From contig CAZDOK010000004.1 of the NCBI GenBank assembly GCA_964507025.1, positions 1 to 64,000 on the forward strand: DNA of 64,000 nt. The letters run 5' to 3'. The notes below the pieces were generated by a model. The model saw only the letters and a list, made by a program, of their open reading frames with translations, was not told the DNA's origin and searched no databases. This DNA comes from Amarobacter sp964507025. Its GTDB lineage: Bacteria; Chloroflexota; Dehalococcoidia; Tepidiformales; Tepidiformaceae. Shown one piece after another: positions 27,599 to 36,146 of the stretch (the first letter of the stretch is position 1; each line of letters begins with the position of its first letter). The translations under genes were made by a program, and so were the position numbers.

Positions 27599-28819
27599 GT
27601 GTCCCTTCGCCTTTTCTCGTCACTCGGCCGGGAAGTTCGAGAGTTCCGGCCAGTTTCGCCCGGCCGCGTCTCGATGTACGTCTGTGGCGTCACCCCTTAC
27701 GACGTAACACACCTCGGCCACGCTTTCTCCTATGTGCAGTTCGACACGCTTCGCCGCTATCTGCTGTTCAGTGGGTACGACGTCCGCTATGTCCAGAACG
27801 TCACGGACATCGACGACGACATGATCGTGGTGTCGAAGCGCCAGGACGGCCGCCCGATCCCGGAAATCCGGGATGAGAACGATGCCATCTTCCGCAACGA
27901 CCTCGACCGTCTGAACGTCCTCCGGCCATCCGCCTACCCGTTCGCGACGGACCACATCCCCGAGATCATCGAGACGACAGCGAAGCTCATCGAGCGTGGC
28001 AACGCCTACGTGGTCGATGGCGATGTGTTTTTCGAAGCCGAGTCATTCCCGCGCTATGGCCGCCTCAACGGCGTGACGCTGGGCGAGCTGGGCAAACGCG
28101 AGAATCCCGAATCGAAGCGCGCCCACAAGAAACGCGGCCCGCTCGACTTTCTCCTCTGGCAGCAGGTCGACCCTGGCGACCCGAGCTGGGAGAGCCCCTG
28201 GGGCCCGGGACGCCCCGGTTGGAGCATCGAGTGCACCGCGATGTCGGTGAGGCACCTCGGCACGCAGATCGACATCCATGGCGGTGGCCACGACCTCATC
28301 TATCCGCACCACGAAAACGAAATCGCGCAGGCCGAGTGTGCCTATGGCGTCGAGCCCTTCTGTGGGTGGTGGTTACATAACGGGATGCTCCAGCTCGACG
28401 GAGTGAAGATGAGCAAGTCGCTGGGGAACCTGGTGCTCGCGCGCAACCTGATGGCAACGTACGAGCCCGATCACCTGCGCCTCTACCTTCTGAGCAACCA
28501 CCTCAGGACCGATGCCAACTACCACGAGGGAGACATCGACGCCCTCGGCGAGCGCTACGGCCGGCTCAAGAGCGGCGTCATGCGTGAAGACGCTGCCGTG
28601 CCGCCCCCCGACGGGCCCGTGTTGCGCGCGTTTCGCGAGGCAATGGATGCTGACTTCGACGTACCAGGGGCACTGGACGTGCTGGATGACGCCGCAGCCC
28701 GAGTTCAGGCGGGTGTGTCGGTTCCTTCGGAGCCGTCGGAAATTCGTGCTGCGCTGGGCGTGCTGGGCTTCGCGTTCGCGGGGGCTCGCGGGCCTGCCAA
28801 CGGCGACCTCAATCCTTGA
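27599..28819 (+). CDS. cysS: Cysteinyl-tRNA synthetase (short form)
   Basis: A 406-residue class I aminoacyl-tRNA synthetase. The zinc/active-site MYVCGVTPYDVTHLGH contains the HIGH-like THLGH; the zinc-binding GGGHDLIYPHHENEIAQAEC and KMSKS (VKMSKSLGN) are intact. GTG 27599 has GGAG six bases upstream. It is 50-60 residues shorter at the C-terminus than typical CysRS. MshC cysteine ligases are of this length, but the HHENE-AQAE motif and Chloroflexota-like context favour CysRS. The 3' end overlaps the convergent CoA-transferase gene by 11 bases. Confidence 0.9.
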   Translation: MSLRLFSSLGREVREFRPVSPGRVSMYVCGVTPYDVTHLGHAFSYVQFDTLRRYLLFSGYDVRYVQNVTDIDDDMIVVSKRQDGRPIPEIRDENDAIFRNDLDRLNVLRPSAYPFATDHIPEIIETTAKLIERGNAYVVDGDVFFEAESFPRYGRLNGVTLGELGKRENPESKRAHKKRGPLDFLLWQQVDPGDPSWESPWGPGRPGWSIECTAMSVRHLGTQIDIHGGGHDLIYPHHENEIAQAECAYGVEPFCGWWLHNGMLQLDGVKMSKSLGNLVLARNLMATYEPDHLRLYLLSNHLRTDANYHEGDIDALGERYGRLKSGVMREDAAVPPPDGPVLRAFREAMDADFDVPGALDVLDDAAARVQAGVSVPSEPSEIRAALGVLGFAFAGARGPANGDLNP

Positions 28820-30011
28820 GGCGTTTCGCCGGCCCGGCGACGCCGCTCGCTTCGAGCCGGTCGATTTGCTCTGGGGTCAGCCCCAGCCCGAGCAAGGTCT
28901 CACGCGTGTGTGCGCCGAGCTCGGGGGCGGGCGTACCTGGCGCTCCCGGCGTCTCGCTCAGCTGGATGTGGAGACCGACGATTCGCTGGCGGCCAAACCG
29001 GGGATGGTCCTGCTCCACGATGTAGCCATTCGCCAGTGGCTGCTCCTCGCCCGCCAGCGCTGCGTAGTCGAACACCAGCGAAGCCGGGACATCGGCCTCT
29101 CGCAATCGAGCCAGCCAGTGGGAAGACGTATTGGAGCGAAAGACGCCCTCCAGGATTGGCTCCAGCTCGTGCCGATTGGTCCAGCGGCCGTAACCGCGGG
29201 CGAATCGAGAGTCGTGCTCCAGGTCGTCTCGCCCAAGCGCCGTCAGTAGCCGCGGCCAGAACTTCTGGTCGATTCCGACGACCATCACCCACTCGCCGTC
29301 GGCACATTCATACTGCCCAACCGTCGGGGATGCGCGGAACTCGCGCGGGCGTTCCTGGCTGAAGTGCAGGTAATGGAGGAGCTCCGGCGCCTGGAGCGCC
29401 AGCTGTGTCCCAAGGAGCGACACCTCGACCTTCTGTCCCGTGCCGGTCCGCTCACGAACAAGCAAGGCGGTCATGATTCCCAGTGCCAGGTTCATGCCGC
29501 CGGTCTGATCCGCAATGCCGGGGTAGGGGATCTCCGGGCGATGTCCCGGTCCGCCGCCCGAGTGCTGCGCGAATCCGCTGTAGGCCTGCGCAATCTGGTC
29601 GAAGGATGGCAGCCCGGCCATCGGCCCCTTCGAGCCCCAGCCGGTGGCCCGCGCGTAGATGACCCGCGCGTTGCGCGACCGGAACGCATCGTATCCGAGT
29701 CCCCACGCCTCCATCGTTCCGGGACGGAAGTTCTCGACCACCACATCGCTGCCTTCGCCCAGTCGCAACGCAAGGTCCCGTCCCTCCGGTGTCCGCAGAT
29801 CGAGGCAGACCGACTTCTTGCCCCGGTCCAACGCTTCCCAGAAGGCGGAGAACCCGTCGGGTTCCTTCCACATCCGCCGCCCGTAGTCCCCGTTTGGCTC
29901 TTCGACCTTGATCACTTCGGCGCCGAAGTCCGCGAGGATGACTGTCGCGAACGGCCCCTGCTGGTAGCGCGTGAAGTCCAGGACGCGGATTCCATCGAGT
30001 GGTTTGGGCAT
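28809..30011 (-). CDS. CaiB/BaiF family III CoA-transferase
   Basis: A 400-residue family III CoA-transferase. The family start DGIRVLDFTRYQQGPFATVI, the VIKVEEPNGDYGR segment, the VVENFRPGTMEAWGLGYDAF segment and the catalytic region GIADQTGGMNLALGI (Asp nucleophile in ADQ) are all clear. It stands alone between the convergent cysS and the divergent HD-GYP gene. Substrate cannot be told from sequence. Confidence 0.9.
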   Translation of the reverse strand: MPKPLDGIRVLDFTRYQQGPFATVILADFGAEVIKVEEPNGDYGRRMWKEPDGFSAFWEALDRGKKSVCLDLRTPEGRDLALRLGEGSDVVVENFRPGTMEAWGLGYDAFRSRNARVIYARATGWGSKGPMAGLPSFDQIAQAYSGFAQHSGGGPGHRPEIPYPGIADQTGGMNLALGIMTALLVRERTGTGQKVEVSLLGTQLALQAPELLHYLHFSQERPREFRASPTVGQYECADGEWVMVVGIDQKFWPRLLTALGRDDLEHDSRFARGYGRWTNRHELEPILEGVFRSNTSSHWLARLREADVPASLVFDYAALAGEEQPLANGYIVEQDHPRFGRQRIVGLHIQLSETPGAPGTPAPELGAHTRETLLGLGLTPEQIDRLEASGVAGPAKRLKD

Positions 30012-30311
30012 GTCCGGAAGTCTACCCTCCCCTTGCGCCCCACAGGTGGCGCAAATCGCTGAGCAGTCACTCAGTTGTCACTTTTGTCACCTTCACCCCG
30101 TGGCCACCCGGTGGCGCGGGGTGCCCGGGTCCCGGCACGCCGCTGGTTTGAATCTGCGGAACGCCGTCTCGACGCCAGCCAGGGTGCCCTGTCGGCCGTT
30201 CACCAAACCACCCGTGTCGGCCATCGGGAAGTGTCTGCAGCCACCAAATCGCAACGAATGCCGCGTTTGGCGCTGTCACCGCGGCAGGTTCGCGCCGATA
30301 AGTAAGGTGAC
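30012..30311. other. Intergenic region between CoA-transferase and HD-GYP genes
   Basis: No confident gene. On the plus strand it carries three GTCAC pentamers at 30066, 30077 and 30086 within 25 bases, which could be a repeated binding site for the divergent pair. A minus-strand frame over 30067-30339 is open for 90 codons but has low third-position GC, no ribosome-binding site and a Pro/Gly-rich end, so I do not call it. I looked for cyclic-di-GMP riboswitch motifs because of the HD-GYP gene and found none. Confidence 0.4.
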
Positions 30312-31736
30312 ATGAAAGGCAGAGCCAACTCCCGTGCACGCGAGAGCGTGTTCATCGGCGTGATGTGCGCCGCAGGTATCGGCGCGTTTGCGGCGGCCTT
30401 CGCCCTGCAGCGAGTCGACCAGCCGTTCGCCCTTGGAGCCGTGGTGGTCCTGGCAGCCCTCAGCGAGGGGCTCTCGGTGCGTCTGTACTACGACGGACGC
30501 GTCTCGGTGAGCTTCGTCGGCACACTGCTTGCCGCCATGCTGTTCGGCCCTCCCGGCGGCGTTCTCGCGGCCGCGAGCATCGCGCTAACGGGCTACGTGG
30601 TCGCAAGCCGCAACACCCGCAAGCTGGCGTTTAACTTCGGCCACGAAGTGCTCTCAGCGTTCCTCGCCGCCGCGTTCCTGGCCGCGATCGGCGTCACGGG
30701 CGGCAATCACACGATCCAACAGCCGTTCTGGGCGCTCTTCGGCGGAGTAACCGGGGCAGCAATCCTCTTCACCGTCGACGCCTGGTCGGTCTCTGCCATC
30801 ATCGCCCTCACCTCGGGGCGTTCGCTCAAGGCTGCTTACCGCGAGAATTTCGCCTGGCTCTTGCCCCATTACCTGGTTCTGGGCGTGGTTGGCGGCGGGC
30901 TTGCCGTCATCTACGGCGAACTCGGCATCGCGGCCATCCTCGTCCTGGTGCTGCCGTTGCTCCTGTCCCGCTACTCGATCGCACAGTTCGTGGAACGAAC
31001 GCGTGAGAACGTGATGCGGCTCGAACGTTCGAACCAGCAGCTCCAGGGTGCCTTCATCGAGATCCGCGACATGTCGAACGAGCTGAAGGATGCCTACACC
31101 GGGACGCTCGAGTCGCTGGTGACCGCACTCGACGTGCGCGACCAGGAGACCCGAGGTCACTCCGTCCGGGTTGCCCAGCACTCGCTCGATATCGCCAGGC
31201 TCCTCGGCATCAAAGAGGAGGAAGAGCTGCTCACGGTCTACCGGGGTGCGCTCATGCACGATGTTGGGAAGATCGGGGTGCCCGACGCGATCCTGCTCAA
31301 ACCGGCAAAGCTCACGGAAGAAGAGTGGGAGTTCATGCGCAGGCATCCGGCCCTGGGGTACCGCATTCTCGCGCAGGTCCCGTACCTCCGTCCCGCCGCG
31401 AAAATCGTCCTGGCCCACCATGAGCGGTGGGACGGCGATGGCTATCCGCGCAAGCTCAAGGGCGAAGACATCCCCCTCGGCGCGCGCATCTTTGCCCTGT
31501 GCGATACCTACGATGCGATCATCTCCGACCGCCCGTACCGGAAAGGACAGTCGCCAGAGGCAGCGCTGGCTGAGATACTGCGCTGCGCGGGGACGCAATT
31601 CGACCCAAAGGTTGTCGAGGCCTTCGAAGCTGCGTTCCCACGGTGGCGGGAGGAAGATCACGACGCGAACCGGCGTCCGCTCTATCTTCCTGCCTGGAGG
31701 CAGGAACCGGATGCGCCAGGAAGAGCGGCGAGCTAG
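30312..31736 (+). CDS. Membrane HD-GYP domain protein (putative c-di-GMP phosphodiesterase)
   Basis: A 474-residue protein. The first 220 residues hold about six to seven hydrophobic helices (for example GVMCAAGIGAFAAAFAL and ILVLVLPLLL) forming a MASE-like sensor. A short coiled coil (residues about 230-265) leads into the HD-GYP domain: RGHSVRVAQHS, then LMHDVGKIGVPDAIL with the HD pair, and HHERWDGDGYP with the GYP motif. All metal-binding residues I can place are present, so hydrolysis of cyclic-di-GMP to GMP is likely. A TetR gene overlaps its 3' end by 26 bases and is co-transcribed. Confidence 0.92.
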   Translation: MKGRANSRARESVFIGVMCAAGIGAFAAAFALQRVDQPFALGAVVVLAALSEGLSVRLYYDGRVSVSFVGTLLAAMLFGPPGGVLAAASIALTGYVVASRNTRKLAFNFGHEVLSAFLAAAFLAAIGVTGGNHTIQQPFWALFGGVTGAAILFTVDAWSVSAIIALTSGRSLKAAYRENFAWLLPHYLVLGVVGGGLAVIYGELGIAAILVLVLPLLLSRYSIAQFVERTRENVMRLERSNQQLQGAFIEIRDMSNELKDAYTGTLESLVTALDVRDQETRGHSVRVAQHSLDIARLLGIKEEEELLTVYRGALMHDVGKIGVPDAILLKPAKLTEEEWEFMRRHPALGYRILAQVPYLRPAAKIVLAHHERWDGDGYPRKLKGEDIPLGARIFALCDTYDAIISDRPYRKGQSPEAALAEILRCAGTQFDPKVVEAFEAAFPRWREEDHDANRRPLYLPAWRQEPDAPGRAAS

Positions 31737-32244
31737 AACGCGCGCCGCTTTGTTGAAAGCGGCGGCGGAAGCGTTCGCCATGCGCGGGTACGACGGCGCA
31801 TCAGTCGACGCCATCGCTGCCTCTGTCGGGCTCTCCAAGGGCGCCGTCTACGCAAACTTCCCCACGAAGCTCGACCTTTACCTTGGCACACTCGACGCCC
31901 TAATGGCCCAGGCCGAACTCCGAACTGAGCGCGTGGCCACCGCGTTGCGTGAAGGACGGGATCCTCTGAGCGCCAGCCAGCGGTATTTCGGACTCGGGGG
32001 AGACGCCGGCCACGCAGCCCTCGTTAGCGTCCTGTGGCGCACTGCGATCGAGTACCAGGCCGTCCGCTCCGTGTTGGAGGAACACCTGGAGCGCCGCCGG
32101 GAGCTGCTCGCCCGGGCCGAGGTGGACGCCGGCGGCAACCCAACCGAAGCGCTACAGCTGGCCGGCACCATTGAGCGGCTCATCGACGCGGAGATCCTCT
32201 ACCGGCAGCTCGATGAGGCTGCTGGTCAACGCTCCATCCCCTGA
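31711..32244 (+). CDS. TetR/AcrR family transcriptional regulator
   Basis: A 177-residue TetR regulator, rather short. The helix-turn-helix is LLKAAAEAFAMRGYDGASV followed by VGLSKGAVYANFPTKLDLYL. ATG 31711 lies inside the last codons of the HD-GYP gene and has GGAGG about 14 bases upstream, so translation is coupled. A terminator follows. Ligand and target unknown. Confidence 0.85.
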   Translation: MRQEERRARTRAALLKAAAEAFAMRGYDGASVDAIAASVGLSKGAVYANFPTKLDLYLGTLDALMAQAELRTERVATALREGRDPLSASQRYFGLGGDAGHAALVSVLWRTAIEYQAVRSVLEEHLERRRELLARAEVDAGGNPTEALQLAGTIERLIDAEILYRQLDEAAGQRSIP

Positions 32245-32270
32245 ACCGGCGGGTCTTCGGCACACAGAGA

Positions 32271-32292
32271 AGGCGGGCCTTTCGGCCCGCCT
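32271..32292. terminator. Terminator after the TetR gene
   Basis: AGGCGGGCC and GGCCCGCCT form a 9-bp perfect stem around the loop TTTC. It lies 26 bases after the TetR stop and 22 bases beyond the stop of the minus-strand small peptide gene, so it may act in both directions. A T-rich TTGGTTTTG stretch follows on the plus strand. Confidence 0.7.
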
Positions 32293-32314
32293 CCCCCTGT
32301 TGGTTTTGCTCCCG

Positions 32315-32407
32315 TTACCAGCTGATGGTGAGGGCCGGGACAGCCGTCGAAACGACCGCCACCGCCGCCAGGGCACCAACTACGAGGAGCGTCCGGAGCC
32401 TAGCCAT
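32315..32407 (-). CDS. 30-residue hydrophobic peptide
   Basis: ATG 32407 starts MARLRTLLVVGALAAVAV and ends PALTISW. GGGAGG lies five bases upstream and a good promoter precedes it. The product is a two-Arg start followed by one hydrophobic helix of about 19 residues, then a short polar end with a possible AVPA signal-peptidase-like site. It could be a small membrane protein or a very short secreted peptide. I know no family for it. It is too short for similarity to be decisive; the complete set of expression signals is the main support. Confidence 0.55.
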   Translation of the reverse strand: MARLRTLLVVGALAAVAVVSTAVPALTISW

Positions 32408-32451
32408 AGGCACCTCCCGCTTAATCCGGCCGTTTGCCGACCGGCCGGTAT

Positions 32452-32481
32452 GTAATACTCGGCGTGGCGGAACGGTGTCAA
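32452..32481 (-). promoter_or_regulatory. Promoter of the 30-residue peptide gene
   Basis: On the minus strand TTGACA (32476-32481) and TATTAC (32452-32457) are separated by 18 bases, giving a perfect -35 and a four-of-six -10. The predicted start lies about 40 bases upstream of the ATG. Confidence 0.65.
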
Positions 32482-32549
32482 TACCGTGGACGTATCGTTG
32501 CAACGCTTTAGATTCAATGGCGAATGTAAAAAGTGCGTGCTAGAGAGAA

Positions 32550-34394
32550 TTAGCCCTGGGGAACTTCGCGGCGGTGAATGCTGAGCCCAAGCTGGAGCTC
32601 TTCGATGAGCGCTTCGGCTAGCTCTCGTTCCTCGTCGCCGGGAATTTCTCCACGCCAGGCTTCCAGGGCCAGTTCGGCCAACCGATTGGCACCCAGCGCC
32701 CGTTCGGCGTCGGCGAGCTCCTCCGCGCGAGCGGCCTGGTGCTGGATGATTCGGTCCCGGAGAATGTCGCGCACCTTTTCGTCGGCGGCCAGTCGTGCTT
32801 CCGCGTCGGAAAGCGGCGGCAACCGCCGGGCCGCCAGCACTCTCGCGCGAGTGCCGACCGGGTCGTCGTCAGGCGCCTGTGCGAAATCCTCCTGGTGCAG
32901 CCAGCGGCGGAAGATCTCCCGTCCGATGGCGCCGCTGAACAGCGACTCGGGATAGCTGCGGTACTGGTGCCTCAGGTGCGGGTAGCGCAGCAGAATCGCC
33001 AGCAACACATCCTCAGCGCTGACTGGAGCTTCCGCCGCCCGCTGGGCCGGACGCACGAACCGGCCGGGCGTGCCCGCACGGATTCGGTCCAGCACGGCTT
33101 CCTCGCTCACCCCCAGGTGCCTGGCCACGCGTTGCACGTACATCGCGCGCTCCACGGGGTCCCGAACGGCGACGAGCACCGGACGCAGTCTGTCGACGAC
33201 CGCACGCGCCTCCATGGGAGATTGCGGCCGCTCGGGGCCCATGATGCGCCGCAGCAGGAATTCGGCGAACGGCAACGCCTGGTCGATGGCAGCACGCCAC
33301 GCGTCGGGGGCATCCCGGGCGATCTCGTCCGGGTCCTTACCGGGGGGGAGGGGCGCGACACGAAGGTCCATGTCGGCCGCGCCGGCAATCGCATCGGCCG
33401 AGCGGGCGGCCTGCGCCATCTGCTCCGGGGTATCGAGCCCGAGGAAGAGCCCGCCAGCTCGTTCGGCCGCGGCGAGTCCGGCAGCATCCGGGTCCATCGC
33501 GAGCACGACCCGACGGGCGAACCGGCGCAAGAGCCGGGCGTGCACCTCGGTCAGCGATGTGCCCATGGTCGCCACGACATTGCGGAACCCTGCCTGCCAC
33601 GGGCCGATGACATCCATGTAGCCCTCAACCACCACCACCGTCCCGGTTTCCCGGATGCCCGCGGCGTTGTGGTCGAGCCCAAACAGGGTCCGACCCTTGT
33701 CAAAGAGCTCCGTCTGGGGGGAGTTGAGGTACTTGGGCTCTTCACCGTGCAGACCGCGTCCGCCCATGGCGACGAACTCTCCACGATCGTTCGCGATGGG
33801 GATAATCACCCGGCCCCGGAACCGGTCGTACGGTTCGCGACCATCCTCTCCCTCGACCAGGAGCCCGGCGTCGATCATGTCCCGGTCTTCGTAGCCACGA
33901 TTGCGCAGGAAGTCGCGCAGCCCCCGCCAGCCCTCCGGGGCCCAACCCATGTGCCACGCCTTGACGGTGTCCGGGAGGAGCCCCCGCTTCTGGACCAGGT
34001 AGTCGCGTGCAGCTGTGCCTTCGTCCGACTCGAGGCATCGTTCGTAGTGATCCACGGCCGCCGACATGAGCGCCGTAAGCCGCTCGACGTGGCTGCGCCG
34101 CCGACCGTCCTCTGCGGTGAGCTGGATGCCGGCCTCGGCTGCGAGCAGCCGGAGCGCACCCCGAAAGTCGACGTTCTCCCGCTTCTGGACGAAGGAGAAC
34201 AGGTCGCCGCCCTCGCCGCAGCTGCCGAAACAGCGCCACGTGCCTCGTTCGGGGAACACATAGAACGAGGGGGTCTTCTCCGTATGGAACGGGCACAGGC
34301 CCTTGAAGCTGCGGCCCGACTTCTGGAGCTGCGTTACCCGTCCGACGTACTCAGCCAGGTCGATTTGCCGCTTGATCGCCTCGACAACATCCAT
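32550..34394 (-). CDS. dnaG: DNA primase
   Basis: A 614-residue DnaG, which makes RNA primers for replication. The N-terminal CHC2 zinc finger is CPFHTEKTPSF followed by CFGSCGEGGD. The TOPRIM domain has VVVVEGYMDVIGPW and LAMDPDAAG. The C-terminal helicase-interaction region is shorter and less conserved, as usual. The gene stands alone between the small peptide gene and a membrane protein gene; no rpoD follows as in many genomes. Confidence 0.95.
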   Translation of the reverse strand: MDVVEAIKRQIDLAEYVGRVTQLQKSGRSFKGLCPFHTEKTPSFYVFPERGTWRCFGSCGEGGDLFSFVQKRENVDFRGALRLLAAEAGIQLTAEDGRRRSHVERLTALMSAAVDHYERCLESDEGTAARDYLVQKRGLLPDTVKAWHMGWAPEGWRGLRDFLRNRGYEDRDMIDAGLLVEGEDGREPYDRFRGRVIIPIANDRGEFVAMGGRGLHGEEPKYLNSPQTELFDKGRTLFGLDHNAAGIRETGTVVVVEGYMDVIGPWQAGFRNVVATMGTSLTEVHARLLRRFARRVVLAMDPDAAGLAAAERAGGLFLGLDTPEQMAQAARSADAIAGAADMDLRVAPLPPGKDPDEIARDAPDAWRAAIDQALPFAEFLLRRIMGPERPQSPMEARAVVDRLRPVLVAVRDPVERAMYVQRVARHLGVSEEAVLDRIRAGTPGRFVRPAQRAAEAPVSAEDVLLAILLRYPHLRHQYRSYPESLFSGAIGREIFRRWLHQEDFAQAPDDDPVGTRARVLAARRLPPLSDAEARLAADEKVRDILRDRIIQHQAARAEELADAERALGANRLAELALEAWRGEIPGDEERELAEALIEELQLGLSIHRREVPQG

Positions 34395-34480
34395 CGTCTC
34401 CCATGGTACGGTGCCGGACGTGGGAGCGGTCAGAGCGGAACCGCGCGGGGGCGGGTCTGAACCGAAGAGGCGGGGTTACG

Positions 34481-36055
34481 TCACGGCCCGAGCTGGATCT
34501 CCTGGGAGTCCTGCACCTGCCCGGCGATCAGCACCTCGACGAGGGCAGTGCCGGCAGTGCCGGGGCTCGTCACCTGGATCGTCGAGGACTGGTCCTTGGC
34601 CAGTGCCAGCGTCGCCGCATTGCTGATCGTTTGGGAGCCCTGGCTGACGCGAACGGTGATGGCGGTGGCGCTTAGCGCCCCACCGTTATTCCGGATGGTG
34701 ACAGAGATCTGGTTTCCCGCGACAGTCGCCGAGACGATGACGATCTCCGGGGATTCCTGTGGCGGCAGGAGCACAAAGGTCGCGACGTTGTTGTCTTCCC
34801 GGAGTTCCCGGACGGCATCCATGGGATCGACCGTCACCACTGCACGCTTCCCCTGGGTCGTGATTGGCGGGTCCACGTCGAACTCTGCAACCGCCGTGCC
34901 CCCGTTGGCCTCCATCGACGCATCAATCACCAGCTCTTGCTGTGGGACATCCCCACCGCCCACTGCCACCACGATGGGACCGTTGTAGGCGTTATTGCTC
35001 ACGTTCGAGAGCGTGACGCGCAGCTGTGATCCGCCGCCGATGAGCACGGCGTTGGTGGGCACGAAGTCCGGGGCGTTCGGTCCCGGCGAAGGGCTCACGC
35101 TCGGGGATGGCGACGGCGACGGCTCCGGCGTGTCGGTGGCAGTGGGCGCCGGGGTCGGCGTCACATCGCGGATCTGTACGAGATCGAGCGTGTCAAGCGG
35201 GTCGATGGCGCTCCGCCTTGCCCAGCGCGGCTCCTGCCCGCCGGCTTCCACCAGCAGCCACTCAAGCGAGCGGCTCTTCCCCACGATGGTGACCTCGGCC
35301 CCAGCCTTGAGTGTCCCCACCTCGGTGAAGTCTTCGCCAGGCCCCGCCCGGAGCGTGGTGTCGGCGACGGCTCTCCCCTTGATGCTCTGGGGGCGTTCGC
35401 CCACTGACTCTACGCCGTAGACGCGCACCTTCGACGAGTCTTTCGTCGCGCCCGAAGAGGAGGTAACGCGGACGAAGATCTCGTAGGTCCCGGTCTGCTC
35501 CAACAGGAGTCGCAGCGTCGCGATGTAGCGGTTGTCAGAAGGTGTCTCACTCACATCGACCGAGTCGACCGATCTGTCGCCGACAAAGAGTTCGAACCGG
35601 ACGATCGCCTCGGTGGCGGTCGCCTGCACGGCCACATCCTCCGGTTCGCCGATGTAGATGCGTTTGTCCTTTGGTGGCGAGTCAACCTGCACGTCGAAGC
35701 GCGCGTTGCCGCCATTTCCTCCGCCTCCATCGCCGCCCCCGTTGACCACGCTGAAGAGCAAGAAGACCACAATCCCGCCGACCAGGGCTGCAAGTGCCAC
35801 GAAGACATAGAACAATGGCTGCCGCGCCGGCGGAACATCGTCGTATGCGCCGTAGTACGACTCCTCGTATTCGTCGTATTCGTCGTCATACTCATCGTCG
35901 TAGCCGTCTTCAGCGTCCCAGTCCTCGTCGGCCGGGTACGCGCCGGGGGATGCCGCGCCGATGTAGACATCGCCGGCTGGCGGTGGTGGCGGCGGCGGAT
36001 ACGTCGCGCCAATGACTGGCTCGTCGTCGGGGTAGCTGTCGTACCGATCACTCAT
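34481..36055 (-). CDS. Single-pass membrane protein with SH3-like and CARDB domains
   Basis: A 524-residue protein. The first 75 residues are a very acidic, Tyr- and Pro-rich cytoplasmic segment (PPPPPPP, then DEYDDEYDEYEESYYG). One transmembrane helix follows (LFYVFVALAALVGGIVVFLLF, from about residue 80). The outside part contains a Gly linker, an Ig-like region, a bacterial SH3-like domain (VADTTLRAGPGEDFTEVGTL near residue 235), a Pro/Ser/Thr-rich spacer (residues about 300-325) and two CARDB-like repeats with the LREDNN motif. It is probably an extracytoplasmic binding or wall-associated protein. No specific function is evident. Confidence 0.75.
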   Translation of the reverse strand: MSDRYDSYPDDEPVIGATYPPPPPPPAGDVYIGAASPGAYPADEDWDAEDGYDDEYDDEYDEYEESYYGAYDDVPPARQPLFYVFVALAALVGGIVVFLLFSVVNGGGDGGGGNGGNARFDVQVDSPPKDKRIYIGEPEDVAVQATATEAIVRFELFVGDRSVDSVDVSETPSDNRYIATLRLLLEQTGTYEIFVRVTSSSGATKDSSKVRVYGVESVGERPQSIKGRAVADTTLRAGPGEDFTEVGTLKAGAEVTIVGKSRSLEWLLVEAGGQEPRWARRSAIDPLDTLDLVQIRDVTPTPAPTATDTPEPSPSPSPSVSPSPGPNAPDFVPTNAVLIGGGSQLRVTLSNVSNNAYNGPIVVAVGGGDVPQQELVIDASMEANGGTAVAEFDVDPPITTQGKRAVVTVDPMDAVRELREDNNVATFVLLPPQESPEIVIVSATVAGNQISVTIRNNGGALSATAITVRVSQGSQTISNAATLALAKDQSSTIQVTSPGTAGTALVEVLIAGQVQDSQEIQLGP

Positions 36056-36146
36056 GGCGGGTAATCCCGAGTATCTGGCCGCCTACACGTGCGAGCAATC
36101 CGAGCCAGCGATACATAACGGTTCGGGAAAGATCAAGGGCCGGGCT

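Noticed and set aside
30012..30311. c-di-GMP riboswitch before the HD-GYP gene
   Set aside because: The conserved GEMM core bases are absent.
30067..30339. A 90-codon minus ORF upstream of the HD-GYP gene, ending in a Val/Lys/Thr-rich tail
   Set aside because: Low third-position GC, no ribosome-binding site, overlap with the HD-GYP start and Pro/Gly-rich composition; left as intergenic.
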